DNA from: an uncultured Thermoanaerobaculia bacterium
GTDB taxonomy: Bacteria > Acidobacteriota > Thermoanaerobaculia > Multivoradales > Multivoraceae
Assembly: GCA_951813015.1 (NCBI GenBank)
Contig: CATOTG010000008.1
Span: 1 to 64,000 of the forward strand
Reading direction: 5' to 3'
DNA: 64,000 nucleotides
Part shown: piece after piece, positions 55,828 to 64,000 of the stretch
Layout of the letters: every line of letters begins with the position of its first letter
How positions within the stretch are numbered: position 1 is the stretch's first letter
Translations under genes and position numbers: made by a program
Notes under the pieces: generated by a model
What the model was told of the DNA's origin: nothing
Database searches by the model: none
Seen by the model: the letters and a program-made list of their open reading frames with translations, nothing else

Positions 55828-58536
55828 TTGAACACGCTCTCCCCTGTGGTTGGCCCAGGCCCTTCAGCACGCTGGGAAGACCTGCTTCTCGTCTACCTCC
55901 ACGACCCCTTCGACAAGGCGCTCGACATCCGGGGGCATGAGCGCCGCGCAGCCCGCTACGCCAGCGCGGCGCTGGGGCGTGACGTCTCTCCCGGCGAGAT
56001 GAAGCGGGCTGCGAGCCTCGGCGACCGCCTGGCTGCGATGCACGAACGGGTGCCGATGCCGACCGCCGGCGCCGGCGGCGAACGGGCGGTCGGGCCGGCT
56101 GACGGCCTTTCCCTGATTCACCCCTTGAGCGCCGCCGCGGTGGCTGTGGGCGGGCGACCGATCGACCCGGGCCGCGCCGAAGACCTGATCGCCAGGATCG
56201 TGGACGGCCTGGCCAGCCCCCGGGAACGTTTCCTCGCGCTGTGGCGGCTGCTGCCCGACCGGGTCGCGGAGGAACTCGGCAGCGACGCGGCCCGCCTGCC
56301 CGCCGACACACGACTCCCGGACCACACGCTGTTTCAACACGCCGACATCACGGCCGGCCTTCATTCCGCCGCCTCCGGCAGCCACGGCATGGCCTGCCTT
56401 TCGTTCGCCCTGGGGCCGGTGCAGCCGTTCATCGCCGCGGCGCGAAGCGTCCGGGACCTGTGGACCGGGAGCGCGATTCTCTCCTGGCTCGCGTTCCAGG
56501 CGATGAAGCCGGTTCTCGAACGGTTCGGCCCGACCGCCTTCGTCTATCCGGCCCTGCGCGGCGCGCCGCTGGTCGATCTGTGGCTGCGCCGGGAGGTCGG
56601 GCTGGCGGACCGGGCGCCGAAGCCGTCGTCGAGCGCCCGGAGGGCGCCCTCGTTGCCCCACCGGTTCGTCGCCCTGGCGCCCTGGGGACGTGACGGGAGC
56701 GACGCCGGCGCGCTTCGGCAGGAGTGCCTGGACTCGGTTCGCACCGCCTGGCGGGGTCTCGCGCAGGCGGTCCGCGAAGAACTCGACTGCCGGTTCTCCC
56801 CTCTGTCGCCAGGCTGGGATCGGTTCTGGGATCGGCAGATCGACGATGCCTTCGAGTTCCACGTCACGCTGGCGCCGCAGAGCGACCTGAACGACGAGCG
56901 GCTCGACAGTCTGCTCGGTGAGGTTCCCGACCATGCGATCCGTTCCCTGGGCGAGGCGATTCCGGTCGAGCACAGACCGCGTTACCTGCAGAACCATGCC
57001 GGCAGGTGGCAGGCCCGGATGGAAGTCTCGGCCCGCCAGATGGCCGCTGAACGCTCCGTGCGTCCTGTGCCCGCCTCTTCCGGCTCGAGTGACTGGCCGT
57101 CACCGCCAAAGTGCTCGCTGTTCGGAAGCTGGGAACAGATGGGGCCTGCGGAGTTCGCCGCTTCGCGCAGGTTCTGGCGCCAGGCCGTCGACGTGTTTTC
57201 GAGTGGTTGGGACGGCGTCAGACTGCGGTCGCGGGAGCGTTTCTGCGCTGTGGCGCTGACCAAGCGCTTTGCGGCCCCTGCACGGCTGGCACGGGACCTT
57301 GAGCTCGAGCGCGAGGAGGTTCGCTTTCCGGACACCGCCACGATCGCGGCGCGCAACTGGCTCAGGCGGGCCGGGATCGATCCCGACGCGGAACGCGACG
57401 AGCACGGCGTCTGGAGCGGCCAGTGGCTGCACTGGAATCGGCCCGACGAAGGTGGCGAGGACGAGCGACCGGTTCCCGGCAAGCTGTGGCGGCGGATCCG
57501 GGAGGCGAAGGGTCGGCAGGCGCCGCCGCCGACCTACTATGCGGTCATCGCGATGGATGGGGATCGGCTGGGCGAGTGGCTGGCCGGCCGCAGGACCCCG
57601 CAGCTGCGCCACCTTGTCCATCAGAAGATCCGCGGCTACTTCGAGGCGCTTGGCGGTTCCGGGGCGGCCGCGGCGCTCGACGCCAGGCGTCACGTCGGTC
57701 CGGCGCTTCACGCCTCGATCAGCAGCGCGCTCGGCGCGTTCGCCACCGAGTTCGCTCCGGGGATCGTCCGGGAGCACCAGGGTGAAACGATCTACTCGGG
57801 CGGCGATGACGTGCTGGCCCTGTGCCCCGTCGATGGTTCGCTGGCCTGCGCCCTGGCTCTTCGCCGCGCGTTCTCGGGCACGGACGATCCGGCCGGCGAC
57901 GGCTGGCGGCGCTCCGTTGTGAACCCGGCAGCCCGCCGCATCACGATGGGCGCCGACGCATCGATGTCTGCGGGCGTGGCGATCGTCCACTTCCGCGCGG
58001 ATCTCCGTCAGGCGCTCGATGAGGCGCGCCGGGCCGAGCGGGCGGCGAAGGACGCCGGTCGTGACCGCATGCAGCTGGTATCGGCGAGGCGGTCGGGCGA
58101 GCGCGCCGCGGCAGACTGTCCATGGCCCTTCGTGGAACGGGTGGACGGTCTGCGGAAGCTGTTCGAGGGCGGCGCCTCAAACCGCTGGACGTACAAGCTC
58201 CGGGCCGAGGCGCCGACCCTCGCATCCGACAGCTTGCCGAGAGCGGCGATGGCGTCGGAGATCCGTCGCCTCGTGGAGCACGGCGCAGTCAGCGGGGGCG
58301 AAGCGGGCCGCGGCGCCGAAATGGCCGACCTGTTCGAGCGCTACTGCGAAATGGTCCGCGCGCCGCGCCGCCCGCGGGCCAGCCGCCGCGCCGACCGGGT
58401 GCAGGACAGGGCGTCTCGAGCCGGCAGGGATGCCGACTTCGAGCCCGGCGCCGCGCCGAGCGACGGGGTGTGCCTGGAGCGCTTCGTCATCCTGTGCCAG
58501 TCGGCAGCCTTCATGGCCAGAGGCCGCGATGACTGA
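55828..58536 (+). CDS. cas10: CRISPR type III-B Cas10/Cmr2
   Basis: The 902-residue large subunit of a Cmr complex. HD nuclease motif HDPFDK (His25-Asp26). A Cmr2-type linker region with DTRLPDHTLFQHADITAGLHSA. First palm motif VIAMDGDRLGEWL (about 572-584). Cyclase motif SGGDD (Gly658-Asp661) intact. Both DNA cleavage and cyclic oligoadenylate synthesis are therefore predicted on target RNA binding. The TTG at 55828 is the first possible start and GTG 55846 is an alternative. The stop overlaps cmr3 by 8 nt. Confidence 0.92.
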   Translation: MNTLSPVVGPGPSARWEDLLLVYLHDPFDKALDIRGHERRAARYASAALGRDVSPGEMKRAASLGDRLAAMHERVPMPTAGAGGERAVGPADGLSLIHPLSAAAVAVGGRPIDPGRAEDLIARIVDGLASPRERFLALWRLLPDRVAEELGSDAARLPADTRLPDHTLFQHADITAGLHSAASGSHGMACLSFALGPVQPFIAAARSVRDLWTGSAILSWLAFQAMKPVLERFGPTAFVYPALRGAPLVDLWLRREVGLADRAPKPSSSARRAPSLPHRFVALAPWGRDGSDAGALRQECLDSVRTAWRGLAQAVREELDCRFSPLSPGWDRFWDRQIDDAFEFHVTLAPQSDLNDERLDSLLGEVPDHAIRSLGEAIPVEHRPRYLQNHAGRWQARMEVSARQMAAERSVRPVPASSGSSDWPSPPKCSLFGSWEQMGPAEFAASRRFWRQAVDVFSSGWDGVRLRSRERFCAVALTKRFAAPARLARDLELEREEVRFPDTATIAARNWLRRAGIDPDAERDEHGVWSGQWLHWNRPDEGGEDERPVPGKLWRRIREAKGRQAPPPTYYAVIAMDGDRLGEWLAGRRTPQLRHLVHQKIRGYFEALGGSGAAAALDARRHVGPALHASISSALGAFATEFAPGIVREHQGETIYSGGDDVLALCPVDGSLACALALRRAFSGTDDPAGDGWRRSVVNPAARRITMGADASMSAGVAIVHFRADLRQALDEARRAERAAKDAGRDRMQLVSARRSGERAAADCPWPFVERVDGLRKLFEGGASNRWTYKLRAEAPTLASDSLPRAAMASEIRRLVEHGAVSGGEAGRGAEMADLFERYCEMVRAPRRPRASRRADRVQDRASRAGRDADFEPGAAPSDGVCLERFVILCQSAAFMARGRDD

Positions 58537-59890
58537 CCCGCCGAAGAGCGAGGCCTCGACCTTCCCGCCGCAAACACCTGGCGCGCCTGTCGGTCCGGAT
58601 GGGCGCCGATCCCCTGCCCCCCGTTCTGCGGCTTCCCCCGCCGTCGTCTCGCTGCTGGTCGAGCCGCTCGACACGCTGTTCTTCGGCGACGGACGGCCGT
58701 TCGAACCCGCTTCGCGGGCCGCGAGCAGCCTGCCGACTCCGCAGGCGATGGCCGGCGCCGTGCGCACATGGCTGCTGGGCCGTGCCGGCGCCGACTTCGC
58801 GGCCCTCGGCCGGGCGGTCGCGGGCGGCTGCTCGTTTGCCGAAGCCGCGGCGAAACAGGTTCCGGAGGTTGAAGCGGTCGGTCGGTTGGGGCTTCGAGGC
58901 CCGTGGTTCACCCGAAACGACGAGCGCCTCGTTGCGATGCCGGCGACCATCGAACGCTCCAACGAAGACCCGGATCGCCTGTTGCGCCTCGACCCGCTCC
59001 AGTCGGCGCTCCCCGGCTGGCAGCCGCCCGAGCATGCCGGGCCGGGGCTCGCCCCGCTCTGGTGCAGAAGCCGCGAGTCGACCAGGCGCTGCGGCGGCTA
59101 CCTGGGCCCGAACGGCCTCGCCCGGTTCCTCGCCGGCGACGTACCCGACGGCGGCGACGTCGTGGCCGCGGAGGAGCTCTTCGATCAGGAGGAACGCGTC
59201 GGCGTCGGCATTGACCCGGTGCGCCGCGCGGCGGCGGACGGCTTGATCTACCAGGTGCAGATGCTCCGTCTGCGGCCCGGCGTCGCCCTGGCGGTCGACC
59301 TGCTCGGGGCGCCCGCCGACCTGGCCGTCTGCCCGGACGAGCCCGACGTCCTGGCGTTGGGCGGCGAAGGACGGCGGGCCATCGTGACGAAGGTTACGCA
59401 AGTCACGAGAGTCAAGGAAGCGAAGGAAGCGAAGACGGTCAAGCCTGCGCCTGAGCTGGTCCCTGAGCCTGAGCGGGTCTTACCCTCGATTCAGCGACGG
59501 CGGGACCGCACCCGTCGCCGTCAACAACTGCCACTACAGAAGTGGCAGGCAGTCGAGCGGCCGGAGCGGGCTCGACTTCCGGGCGGCGGCGGCGCCGCCG
59601 CCTCGAACGCGGGACGACTCGTCCTTCTGACGACGCCCGGGCTCTTCGGCGGCTGGAAGCCGCCACAGCTGCAACCGGTCGCCGCGGCCGTGCCCGGATA
59701 TCTTGCGGTCTCCGGCTGGGACCTTGCCCGGCGGGGCCCCAAGCCCACGCGCTTCGCCGTGCCGGCCGGCAGCGTCTACTTCCTGAATCACGCCCCCGGG
59801 CTCGATGGGGAACACGGCGCCCTGTGTTCGGCCGAGGACGCCGCCGCCGGCTGGGGCGCCTATCACCTTGGAGAATGGAACCATGCCTGA
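58529..59890 (+). CDS. cmr3: CRISPR type III-B Cmr3
   Basis: A 453-residue RAMP protein that binds the 5' handle of crRNA together with Cas10. Family signature VEPLDTLFFGDGRPFEP and LPTPQAMAGAVRTWLL near residues 45-90; the C-terminus has AGSVYFLN. A basic, low-complexity insert at about residues 290-355 (KVTQVTRVKEAKEAK, then an Arg-rich run) breaks the fold and is not typical. The ATG at 58529 overlaps the end of cas10 and the stop overlaps cmr4 by 8 nt. Confidence 0.88.
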   Translation: MTDPPKSEASTFPPQTPGAPVGPDGRRSPAPRSAASPAVVSLLVEPLDTLFFGDGRPFEPASRAASSLPTPQAMAGAVRTWLLGRAGADFAALGRAVAGGCSFAEAAAKQVPEVEAVGRLGLRGPWFTRNDERLVAMPATIERSNEDPDRLLRLDPLQSALPGWQPPEHAGPGLAPLWCRSRESTRRCGGYLGPNGLARFLAGDVPDGGDVVAAEELFDQEERVGVGIDPVRRAAADGLIYQVQMLRLRPGVALAVDLLGAPADLAVCPDEPDVLALGGEGRRAIVTKVTQVTRVKEAKEAKTVKPAPELVPEPERVLPSIQRRRDRTRRRQQLPLQKWQAVERPERARLPGGGGAAASNAGRLVLLTTPGLFGGWKPPQLQPVAAAVPGYLAVSGWDLARRGPKPTRFAVPAGSVYFLNHAPGLDGEHGALCSAEDAAAGWGAYHLGEWNHA

Positions 59891-60872
59891 CGCGAAGCTC
59901 CTGTTCCTTCACGCCCTGACCGGCCTGCACCCTGGCGCCGGCGTCGCTCTGGGGGTCGTGGACCTGCCGGTGGCGCGCGAACGCCATACCCAGTGGCCGC
60001 TCATCCCGGGGTCGAGTCTCAAGGGAGTCCTCCGAGCCGCCTGCAGCGAGCGGTTCAGGTCGATGCGGGCGGGAATCCCGCGGCGGTCCGCCGAGGCGCC
60101 GCGAGGCAGCTCAGCGAGCGTCTCCGCCTCCCGCAGGCAACCTCCGGGCGCGCCGGAGGTAGCCGCCATGTTCGGGCCCGACACGAACAACGCCAGCGAC
60201 TTCGCCGGCGCCGTCTCGCTCACCGACGCCCGCCTGCTCGCCTTCCCGGTGCGCTCCCTGCGCGGCGTGTTTGCCTGGACCACCTGCCCGGGCGCCCTGG
60301 AGCGCTTCGCCCGCGACGCGAAACTGCTGGCGGGGGTCGACGGCGCGCCTGAACCTCCACGGGTCGAGAGGGGTCAGGCGGCATGCCCTCCGTCGTGCGA
60401 CCTCGTCGTCGCCGACGACCGCCTGGTGCTGGAGGAGTTCGAGTACCGGCGCGTCGCGGACGACGGCGCGGCGGAGTGGCTGGCGAGCCGCGTCGTCGAG
60501 GATTCGGCGACAGCGCAGCGCCTGCGCCGCAATCTGGTCGTCCTGCACGACGATGACTTCACCTGGTTCGTTCGCCACGCCACCGAGGTGGTCGCGCGCG
60601 TGGGCCTCGACTACGAGACGAAGACGGTCCGCGACGGAGCGCTCTTCTACGAAGAGTTCATTCCGGCGGAGACGATTCTTTACGCCAGCGTCATCGCCGC
60701 GGCGAGCCGAAGTCAGGAGGTCGCCCTGGCTGCCGACGAGGTACTCGATCTGTTGACGAAGGCTGTCCCGGAGGTCCTTCAGGTCGGCGCGGATCAGACG
60801 ATCGGCAAGGGACTCTGCAGCGCCCGGTTCCTGGAGGGCGGCGAGCGGGCGCCCGGGGAGGCGAGCTCGTGA
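59883..60872 (+). CDS. cmr4: CRISPR type III-B Cmr4, target-RNA-cleaving backbone subunit
   Basis: A 329-residue Cas7-like RAMP. The signature LHPGAGVALGVVDLPVARERH and WPLIPGSSLKGVLRAA is complete. Asp27 in GVVDLPV matches the catalytic Asp of Cmr4, so target RNA cleavage should be active. The C-terminus GADQTIGKGLCSARFL carries the usual Gly-rich end. Several copies form the backbone. GTGA overlap with cmr5. Confidence 0.92.
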   Translation: MPDAKLLFLHALTGLHPGAGVALGVVDLPVARERHTQWPLIPGSSLKGVLRAACSERFRSMRAGIPRRSAEAPRGSSASVSASRRQPPGAPEVAAMFGPDTNNASDFAGAVSLTDARLLAFPVRSLRGVFAWTTCPGALERFARDAKLLAGVDGAPEPPRVERGQAACPPSCDLVVADDRLVLEEFEYRRVADDGAAEWLASRVVEDSATAQRLRRNLVVLHDDDFTWFVRHATEVVARVGLDYETKTVRDGALFYEEFIPAETILYASVIAAASRSQEVALAADEVLDLLTKAVPEVLQVGADQTIGKGLCSARFLEGGERAPGEASS

Positions 60873-61294
60873 GCGCCGCCGGCCGTCAGACGCTTGACCA
60901 GCGGCGCGCGGCGCATGCCTGGGCGAGGGTCGACGAGCTCGATCCGAAGCTGGTCGACGGGATCGATCGGAAGCTGGGCGGCGAGTACGCGCGGCAGGCG
61001 AAACGCCTGCCCGTCCGCACCCTGACCTCCGGCCTGGGCCACGCGCTGGCCTTCCTGCAGGCGAAATCGAAGGACGGCGACGCGAACAGCCGCCTCGTGG
61101 AAGACCTGTCGGACTGGGTGCTGGACCGGCGGAACCTTCCGGCACGGCCGGCAGACGCCCGGGATCTGGTCGAGGCGATCACCAAGGGCGACGCCGTCTT
61201 CCTTCAGCTCGCCACGGACGAGGCGCTGGCCTACCTCCAGTGGTTGACGCGCTTCGCGGAGGCCCGCTTCGGGAACGAGGAAGGAGACGAGTAG
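60869..61294 (+). CDS. cmr5: CRISPR type III-B Cmr5, small subunit
   Basis: A 141-residue helical small subunit of the Cmr complex. GTG start overlapping the cmr4 stop. Pattern RRAAHAWARVDEL, LPVRTLTSGLGHALAFLQAK and DEALAYLQWLTRFAEARF fits the Cmr5 family, including the Ala-W-ALxWLxRFAEA-like end. Confidence 0.88.
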   Translation: MSAAGRQTLDQRRAAHAWARVDELDPKLVDGIDRKLGGEYARQAKRLPVRTLTSGLGHALAFLQAKSKDGDANSRLVEDLSDWVLDRRNLPARPADARDLVEAITKGDAVFLQLATDEALAYLQWLTRFAEARFGNEEGDE

Positions 61295-61296
61295 AC

Positions 61297-61461
61297 GTGC
61301 CGGACGGACGACAGCGGCCAGGTCCCGGCGGCCGGCGCCGAGCACCGTCTCCTCGATCAGTCGCTCGATCTCCGCTGCCTCCGCGTGGGATCGCTCGCTA
61401 TCTGCGGATTCTCCAGCGCGCGACGCTCATCGAGACGCGCGGGCGCCGAGACGCGGCGTGA
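61297..61461 (+). CDS. 54-residue basic protein coupled between cmr5 and cmr6-1
   Basis: A GTG at 61297, 2 nt after the cmr5 stop, opens a 54-codon frame (PDGRQRPGPGG..., then SVARSPLPPRGIARYLRILQ and ATLIETRGRRDAA). Its TGA overlaps the GTG of the next gene by 4 nt. No known cmr gene is of this kind. The end resembles the recognition helix of small winged-helix regulators, but that is weak. It may be real, or a filler between genes. Confidence 0.35.
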   Translation: MPDGRQRPGPGGRRRAPSPRSVARSPLPPRGIARYLRILQRATLIETRGRRDAA

Positions 61462-63992
61462 GCGAACTCGTCCTGCCGCGGGCCGTGAGCGACCTCTTCC
61501 GGAAGGCGCCGGATGCGGACCGTCATCCCGGCCTGCTGCTCGACAAGTTCACGCCGCCGGGGGAGCAGAAGGACCAGCGCAGGGCGCTTGATCGGATCTG
61601 CGCGGCCGGCGGCCACGCCGACCTGCTGAAGTCGCTGAGAGAACGGCGGGCGGCCAGCCTGCGCGCGTTGGACGCGACGAGTTTCCATGCCGAGACGGAT
61701 GGCCCGCTGACCCTTCACCTCGCGCGTGCCTCGGCCCTGGAGAACGCGGGAATCCACCTGCATCCGCTCTACGGCTTCTGCTGTCTGCCCGCTTCCGGCC
61801 TCAAGGGCATGGCGCGGGCCTGGGCGGAGACGGTCTGGCTTGCCGATCAGGACGATCAGGCCGGGGCGTGGGGGCGGATTCTGCGCGTGTTCGGCTGGGC
61901 TGCCGGCAGCGAGCGGCACAAGACGTGGCGGCAGGCCGGTGTCGGGGACCCGGAAGGCTCCCGGACCGGCGCTGTCGTCTTCCACGACGCCTGGCCGGTT
62001 GAGTGGCCGCGGCTTGAGCCGGACATCACGAACAACCACCACGTGGAGTACTACAGGGGCGATGGCGACCCCGGCGACTGGGAAAGCCCTGTCCCGGTCT
62101 ACTTCCTGGCGGTGAAACCGGGCGCCAGGTTCGACTTTGCGGTGAGCCCGGGACCCGGCGGCGGGCAGGAGTCGGCGGAACTTGTCGCGCTTGCCTCCGA
62201 GTGCCTCGCCGGCGCGTTGTGCCACGCCGGCGCCGGAGCGAAGACGAATGCGGGCTACGGCCGCTTCCGCCTCGTGGACGTGTCGACAGCTCGGGCCGGC
62301 GCCGCCGGCGGGAATGGCCGCTCACACGTCATCGAAGGGTCGGTTCCGCCGCCGCGGGCCGCGCGGAGGACCTCCAGTCACCGCCTGACTCTGGCGACGC
62401 CGGCCTTTCTCGCCGGCGCCGCGCAGGGGGAGTCGGACTGCGACCTGCGGCCGGCGACCCTGCGCGGTCTGTTGCGCTGGTGGTGGCGAACGCTGCACGC
62501 CGGCCACCTGGACCGGAAGCGGCTTCGCGAACTGGAGACCGCGATATGGGGCGATGCCAAAACCGGCGGCGCTCTGGCGATCAGCGTCAGCGGGAAGCGG
62601 AACGCGAAGCCCTCGCTTTTTGCCTACAAGGATCGCTACCGCATCAAGCCGGACTTCGCCCGTCGGCATCGCATCGAGCCGCCGAAGGACGGGAAGACGA
62701 CGCAGGGACTCTTCTACGCCTCCTACGGCATGGACGAGAGGAACCGGAAACGCTGGTACGTTGACGCGGACGCGGCCTGGCGCGTCACGCTGAGCGCCAG
62801 GCGGAGCCGAATGGGCGCCGGGGAGAGGCGAACGGGCGCAGGGGAGAGCCGAACGGGCGCCGGGGAGAGGCGAACGGGCGCCGGGGAGAGGCGAACGGGC
62901 GCCGGGGAGAGGCGAACGGGCACCCGGCGGAGCCGAGCGGGCGGCAGCGGCGGGAGATCCATCGAGGCGGACGACGTGCTGCGTCAGGGTGAGGCGGCTC
63001 TCTGGCTGCTGTGCCGCTTCGGCGGGGTCGGTTCCAAGGCCCGGAAGGGCTTCGGTTCGTTCAGGGACCTCGATGTGGACGGCATCGACGGCGTGAAGGC
63101 TTGCAAGCAAGCGGCCAGGGACCTGCGCGAGGGTCTTCGCCTGCCCGCGGGCGGAGGGGTCGGATCGCCGAAACTGGAAGAGATGATCCCGGTGGAGAAG
63201 CAGACCTCGTGGACCGATGCCTGGTACGCGCTGGATCAGGTCGGCGCGATCTACCAGCGCCTCGTGAAGAGCTTCGCCGGGCGCAGCGACCGGCCGGCCG
63301 GCGGAGGGGTTCGGCCGGACGAGCGACGCGCTCTCGGCCTGCCCCGCCGCGTCGGCAGGCGCCAGTCCCCGCCGGCACACTGGAAATTCCCCCGCCACGT
63401 CCGCGACCGCCACACCTCCCCGGTTCATTGGAGCCTGTCCCGCGAGGGCGACGGCGGGTTTCTCGTTCGTTTCACGGCGTTCCCGGCCGCCAGCCTGCCC
63501 AACACGAGCGAGAGCAGGAGGGTGCTGCAGGAGGCCGCCGAACGCGCCGGGAAAGATCTGGCGACCTCCGCCGCCGGGCGCCCCGGCCCGGCCGCTGGCC
63601 CCGCCGCCGGCCCGGGCGGTTCAGGGCCGGGCGGAGGCCCCCGCCGGCGGCGCCGGCCCGGCCCCTCGGTTCCGCAGCCGTTCTATCGCGTCTTGTCCGC
63701 AACGTCGGGCAACTTCCCGAAGGGGGGCGAACGAGTCGAGTGTGTGCTTCTTGAGGAAAAGACGAAGAAGGGAGGCTGGAGAGCGAAGCACGAACCGAGC
63801 GGCGCCAACGGTCCGATCCTGAACACCGCCGAGGTTCCGGCGAACGCTCAGCCCGGACAGACGGTGACGCTGGTCGTGAACAGGGCCAACCCGCACGATT
63901 CCGCCTTCCGGTGGCCATCCGGAGATGCCGGGCGCGCCCCGAGCGCCAAGGCGAGTCCCCGCGGCAAAGGCCGCGGAAGGCGCCGTCGATGA
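61458..63992 (+). CDS. Cmr6-Cmr1 fusion with C-terminal extension
   Basis: 844 residues, two type III-B subunits in one chain. Cmr6 part (about 1-278): HPGLLLDKFTPPGEQKDQ, SGLKGMARAWAETVW, and the end GAGAKTNAGYGRFRLV. Cmr1 part (about 300-545): LTLATPAFLAGAAQ, TLRGLLRWWWRTLHAG, AIWGDAKTGGAL and FGGVGSKARKGFGSF. A five-fold GAGERRT repeat (62814-62918) is inserted inside the Cmr1 domain. After a Gly/Pro-rich linker a beta-rich domain follows (VECVLLEEKTKKGGWRAK, then GPILNTAEVPANAQPGQTV), then an Arg/Lys tail. GTG start at 61458. Separate cmr1 and cmr6 genes are not seen. Confidence 0.87.
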   Translation: MSELVLPRAVSDLFRKAPDADRHPGLLLDKFTPPGEQKDQRRALDRICAAGGHADLLKSLRERRAASLRALDATSFHAETDGPLTLHLARASALENAGIHLHPLYGFCCLPASGLKGMARAWAETVWLADQDDQAGAWGRILRVFGWAAGSERHKTWRQAGVGDPEGSRTGAVVFHDAWPVEWPRLEPDITNNHHVEYYRGDGDPGDWESPVPVYFLAVKPGARFDFAVSPGPGGGQESAELVALASECLAGALCHAGAGAKTNAGYGRFRLVDVSTARAGAAGGNGRSHVIEGSVPPPRAARRTSSHRLTLATPAFLAGAAQGESDCDLRPATLRGLLRWWWRTLHAGHLDRKRLRELETAIWGDAKTGGALAISVSGKRNAKPSLFAYKDRYRIKPDFARRHRIEPPKDGKTTQGLFYASYGMDERNRKRWYVDADAAWRVTLSARRSRMGAGERRTGAGESRTGAGERRTGAGERRTGAGERRTGTRRSRAGGSGGRSIEADDVLRQGEAALWLLCRFGGVGSKARKGFGSFRDLDVDGIDGVKACKQAARDLREGLRLPAGGGVGSPKLEEMIPVEKQTSWTDAWYALDQVGAIYQRLVKSFAGRSDRPAGGGVRPDERRALGLPRRVGRRQSPPAHWKFPRHVRDRHTSPVHWSLSREGDGGFLVRFTAFPAASLPNTSESRRVLQEAAERAGKDLATSAAGRPGPAAGPAAGPGGSGPGGGPRRRRRPGPSVPQPFYRVLSATSGNFPKGGERVECVLLEEKTKKGGWRAKHEPSGANGPILNTAEVPANAQPGQTVTLVVNRANPHDSAFRWPSGDAGRAPSAKASPRGKGRGRRRR
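62814..62939 (+). repeat. 21-bp coding tandem repeat in the Cmr1 domain
   Basis: Five copies of a 21-bp unit (start GGCGCCGGGGAGAGGCGAAC) and a diverged sixth. It encodes GAGERRT repeats in frame. One copy has AGC for AGG. Confidence 0.85.
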
Positions 63993-64000
63993 CTCCGGGG
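63989..64000 (+). CDS. Start of the next gene in the CRISPR operon (truncated)
   Basis: ATG at 63989 overlaps the cmr6-1 stop as ATGA and begins Met-Thr-Pro-Gly before the window ends. The overlap copies the pattern of the other junctions, so a further gene of the operon is expected. Nothing else can be said. Confidence 0.4.

Overview
A 64-kb stretch of a GC-rich bacterial chromosome. I recognise no marker gene that fixes the lineage. Three traits together suggest Acidobacteriota or a related group, and this is inference only: LysW-carrier amino-acid biosynthesis, large paralogous TonB receptors, and a giant single-chain biotin-dependent carboxylase. Most genes are housekeeping or transport genes in short operons. 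No rRNA or tRNA gene was seen.

Layout. 1-3.0 kb: glpK, glpF and a DUF2461 gene, all broken by several one-base insertions in G/C runs (probably sequence errors at a contig edge). 3.0-8.8 kb: a MutS-like ATPase, a 251-bp element with perfect 21-bp terminal inverted repeats, a DEAD-box helicase, two envelope proteins and an RRM protein. 8.9-12.0 kb: a lipoprotein carboxylesterase, msrB, and a GrdB/PrdB-like gene whose in-frame TGA is followed by a perfect SECIS-like hairpin, so probably a selenoprotein. 12.3-14.7 kb: a membrane protein, myo-inositol oxygenase and a VapBC-like pair. 15.0-22.9 kb: a YfcC-type carrier, a double peptide-ABC ATPase, remnants of a DUF5131/TcmP pair, and a complete sugar ABC operon.

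22.9-28.8 kb is a mobile/defence patch of visibly lower GC. It has an intact IS4-family element (18-bp inverted repeats, perfect 7-bp target duplication) inserted just upstream of a 1,478-residue single-chain nuclease-helicase-methyltransferase of the type ISP kind. 28.9-38.1 kb: aroE, a small frameshifted lipoprotein, a 1,551-residue acyl-CoA carboxylase in the order carboxyltransferase-biotin carboxylase-biotinyl domain, a coiled-coil membrane protein, a purine permease and a secreted protein. 38.1-44.9 kb: two divergent paralogous TonB receptors around a repeat-rich spacer. That spacer holds three exact 28-bp repeats at CRISPR-like spacing. 45.0-47.7 kb: a polytopic membrane protein and a five-heme cytochrome.

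47.7-55.2 kb is one minus-strand operon, lysW-lysX-lysY-lysZ-lysJ-lysK-BCCT transporter, making lysine or ornithine/arginine on the LysW carrier protein. A strong intrinsic terminator lies in its leader. Two of its junctions are enlarged by 71-73-bp tandem duplications that leave translationally coupled mini-ORFs. 55.8-64.0 kb is a type III-B CRISPR effector operon: cas10/cmr2 (HD and GGDD motifs intact), cmr3, cmr4, cmr5, an unrecognised 54-codon ORF, and a cmr6-cmr1 gene fusion with a C-terminal extension. The genes overlap or nearly touch. A further gene begins in the last 12 bases. No cas1, cas2, cas6 or CARF effector lies inside the window. The Cmr6-Cmr1 fusion with its coupled small ORF, the selenoprotein, and the rebuilt LysW operon junctions are the most notable items.
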